A DNA stretch of 41,701 nucleotides from Scatosoma sp045654025 (GTDB taxonomy: Bacteria > Bacillota > Clostridia > Christensenellales > Borkfalkiaceae), in NCBI GenBank assembly GCA_045654025.1, contig JAZOMO010000006.1:1-41701 (forward strand). The letters run 5' to 3'. The notes beneath the pieces were generated by a model, which saw nothing but the letters and a program-made list of their open reading frames with translations, searched no databases and was not told the DNA's origin. Shown in pieces: positions 40,715-41,701 of the stretch. The position numbers and the translations under genes were made by a program. Position 1 is the first letter of the stretch. Each line of letters begins with the position of its first letter.

Positions 40715-41701
40715 AGTTTTTGTTGGTTTTGAGGATTTCCATGAACACCTCCGACGGCACCTCTACGCTGCCGACCTGGCGCATACGCTTTTTACCCTCT
40801 TTCTGCTTTTCCAACAGCTTTCTCTTACGAGTAATGTCGCCACCGTAGCATTTTGCCAAGACGTCTTTGCGCACCGCTTTTACCGTTTCACGGGCGATGA
40901 TTTTACTGCCGATTGCCGCCTGTACGGGGATTTCGAACAGCTGACGAGGGATTGCCCCCTTCAAGTTTTCGCAAAGCGTTCTGCCTCGCTCATACGCGCT
41001 ACCCTCGAACACAATCGAAGAGAGCGCGTCGCAAACATCGCCATTCAAAAGTATATCGAGGCGCACGAGCTTGGAACGCTGATAGCCAGCCAGCTCATAG
41101 TCAAAGCTTGCGTAGCCACGCGTTCTCGACTTCAAGCCGTCGAAGAAATCGTACACGATTTCGTTCAAAGGTAAGGTGTATTCCAACTTCACACGGCGTT
41201 CATCCATATAGGTCATATTCTTAAACACGCCGCGTTTTTCCTTACAAAGATCCATTACCGAGCCCATATAATCGGGGGGTGTGTACACTTCCGCCTTAAC
41301 GATGGGTTCTTCCATATATTCGATATCGGAAGGATCGGGCAAGTGGGTGGGATTATCCACGAAGAACTCATCCCCGTTCGTCTTATGCACGAGATAGCTT
41401 ACCGACGGAGCGGTGGTAATGATATCCAAATTGAACTCACGCTCGATACGTTCTTGGATGATTTCCATGTGCAAAAGCCCCAAGAAACCGCAACGGAAAC
41501 CAAAGCCGAGCGCAACGGAATTATCAGGCTCGAAAATCAACGAAGCGTCGTTGAGCTGTAATTTCAAAATTGCTTCTTTCAAATCATTGAATTTACTGCC
41601 GTCCAAAGGATAAATACCGCAGAACACTACGGGTTGCACCTTTTTATAACCAGGCAAGGGTGCGGGCGCGGGATTATTCACGAGCGTTACCGTATCCCCT
41701 A
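40713..41701 (-). CDS. lepA: Elongation factor 4 (LepA), C-terminal part; 5' end outside window
   Basis: About 329 residues of the C-terminal half are present, and the frame stays open to the window edge (GDTVTLVNNPAPAPLPGY), so the ATG-like start at 41681 is internal. Typical LepA segments are KKVQPVVFCGIYP, GFGFRCGFLGLLHMEIIQERIEREF, the unique C-terminal domain VRLDILLNGDVCDALS, and CYGGDITRKRKLLEKQKEGKKRMRQ. LepA is a ribosome-bound GTPase; the G domain lies outside. It is followed by the palindromic element and hemW. Confidence 0.97.
   Translation of the reverse strand, partial: GDTVTLVNNPAPAPLPGYKKVQPVVFCGIYPLDGSKFNDLKEAILKLQLNDASLIFEPDNSVALGFGFRCGFLGLLHMEIIQERIEREFNLDIITTAPSVSYLVHKTNGDEFFVDNPTHLPDPSDIEYMEEPIVKAEVYTPPDYMGSVMDLCKEKRGVFKNMTYMDERRVKLEYTLPLNEIVYDFFDGLKSRTRGYASFDYELAGYQRSKLVRLDILLNGDVCDALSSIVFEGSAYERGRTLCENLKGAIPRQLFEIPVQAAIGSKIIARETVKAVRKDVLAKCYGGDITRKRKLLEKQKEGKKRMRQVGSVEVPSEVFMEILKTNKN

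Overview
The window comes from a spore-forming Firmicute of the Clostridia type. The reasons are a complete spoIIAA-spoIIAB-sigF operon, strong GGAGG-type ribosome binding sites, near-consensus TTGACA-N17-TATAAT promoters, U-tailed hairpin terminators and Gram-positive style surface proteins. Base composition looks moderate by eye. The lipobox proteins, BspA-like leucine-rich repeats and secreted nuclease fit an uncultured gut-type clostridium, but no species can be named from sequence alone.

Layout. Positions 1-242 hold a minus-strand tRNA operon (Gly, Arg, His, the last cut by the window edge). Positions 448-3275 are a two-gene phosphohydrolase operon: a PHP-domain protein and a histidine-phosphatase/metallophosphoesterase fusion. 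Positions 3411-10794 hold the prs-pth-mfd cluster followed by a PrsA-like foldase lipoprotein. Positions 11184-13912 are CPBP protease, rlmH, M14 peptidase and tadA. Positions 13989-15500 are the sigF operon. A plus-strand tRNA-Ile2/tRNA-Asp pair and a YwaF-like membrane protein follow. Positions 17024-20091 are a metal-responsive ArsR/P-type ATPase operon with rdgB behind it. Positions 20156-25382 hold two pseudouridine synthases, a large anchored surface protein and an RNA methyltransferase. Positions 25554-31257 contain fMet/Met/Glu tRNAs, an APC transporter, a BspA-like lipoprotein, a second tRNA-Glu locus and a DUF421 protein. Positions 31436-33856 encode a cell-surface endonuclease I. 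From 33907 to the right edge, eight minus-strand genes run in one direction: lepA, hemW, an M42 peptidase, a NUDIX hydrolase, aroK, panE, gltX and an esterase.

The most unusual content is non-coding. (1) Two tRNA-Glu genes are each followed by tandem, strongly self-complementary modules that end in a copy of the tRNA-Glu acceptor sequence. A broken tRNA-Glu whose T-loop carries the same inserted sequence shows how such modules may arise. (2) Two copies of a MITE-like element with AGCCGTTTCAAACC terminal inverted repeats occur: one directly upstream of the spoIIAA ribosome binding site, one at the 5' end of a pseudouridine synthase gene. (3) Two imperfect intergenic palindromes of about 105-125 bp lie in the prs leader and between lepA and hemW. 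No CRISPR array, transposase gene or phage gene was seen.
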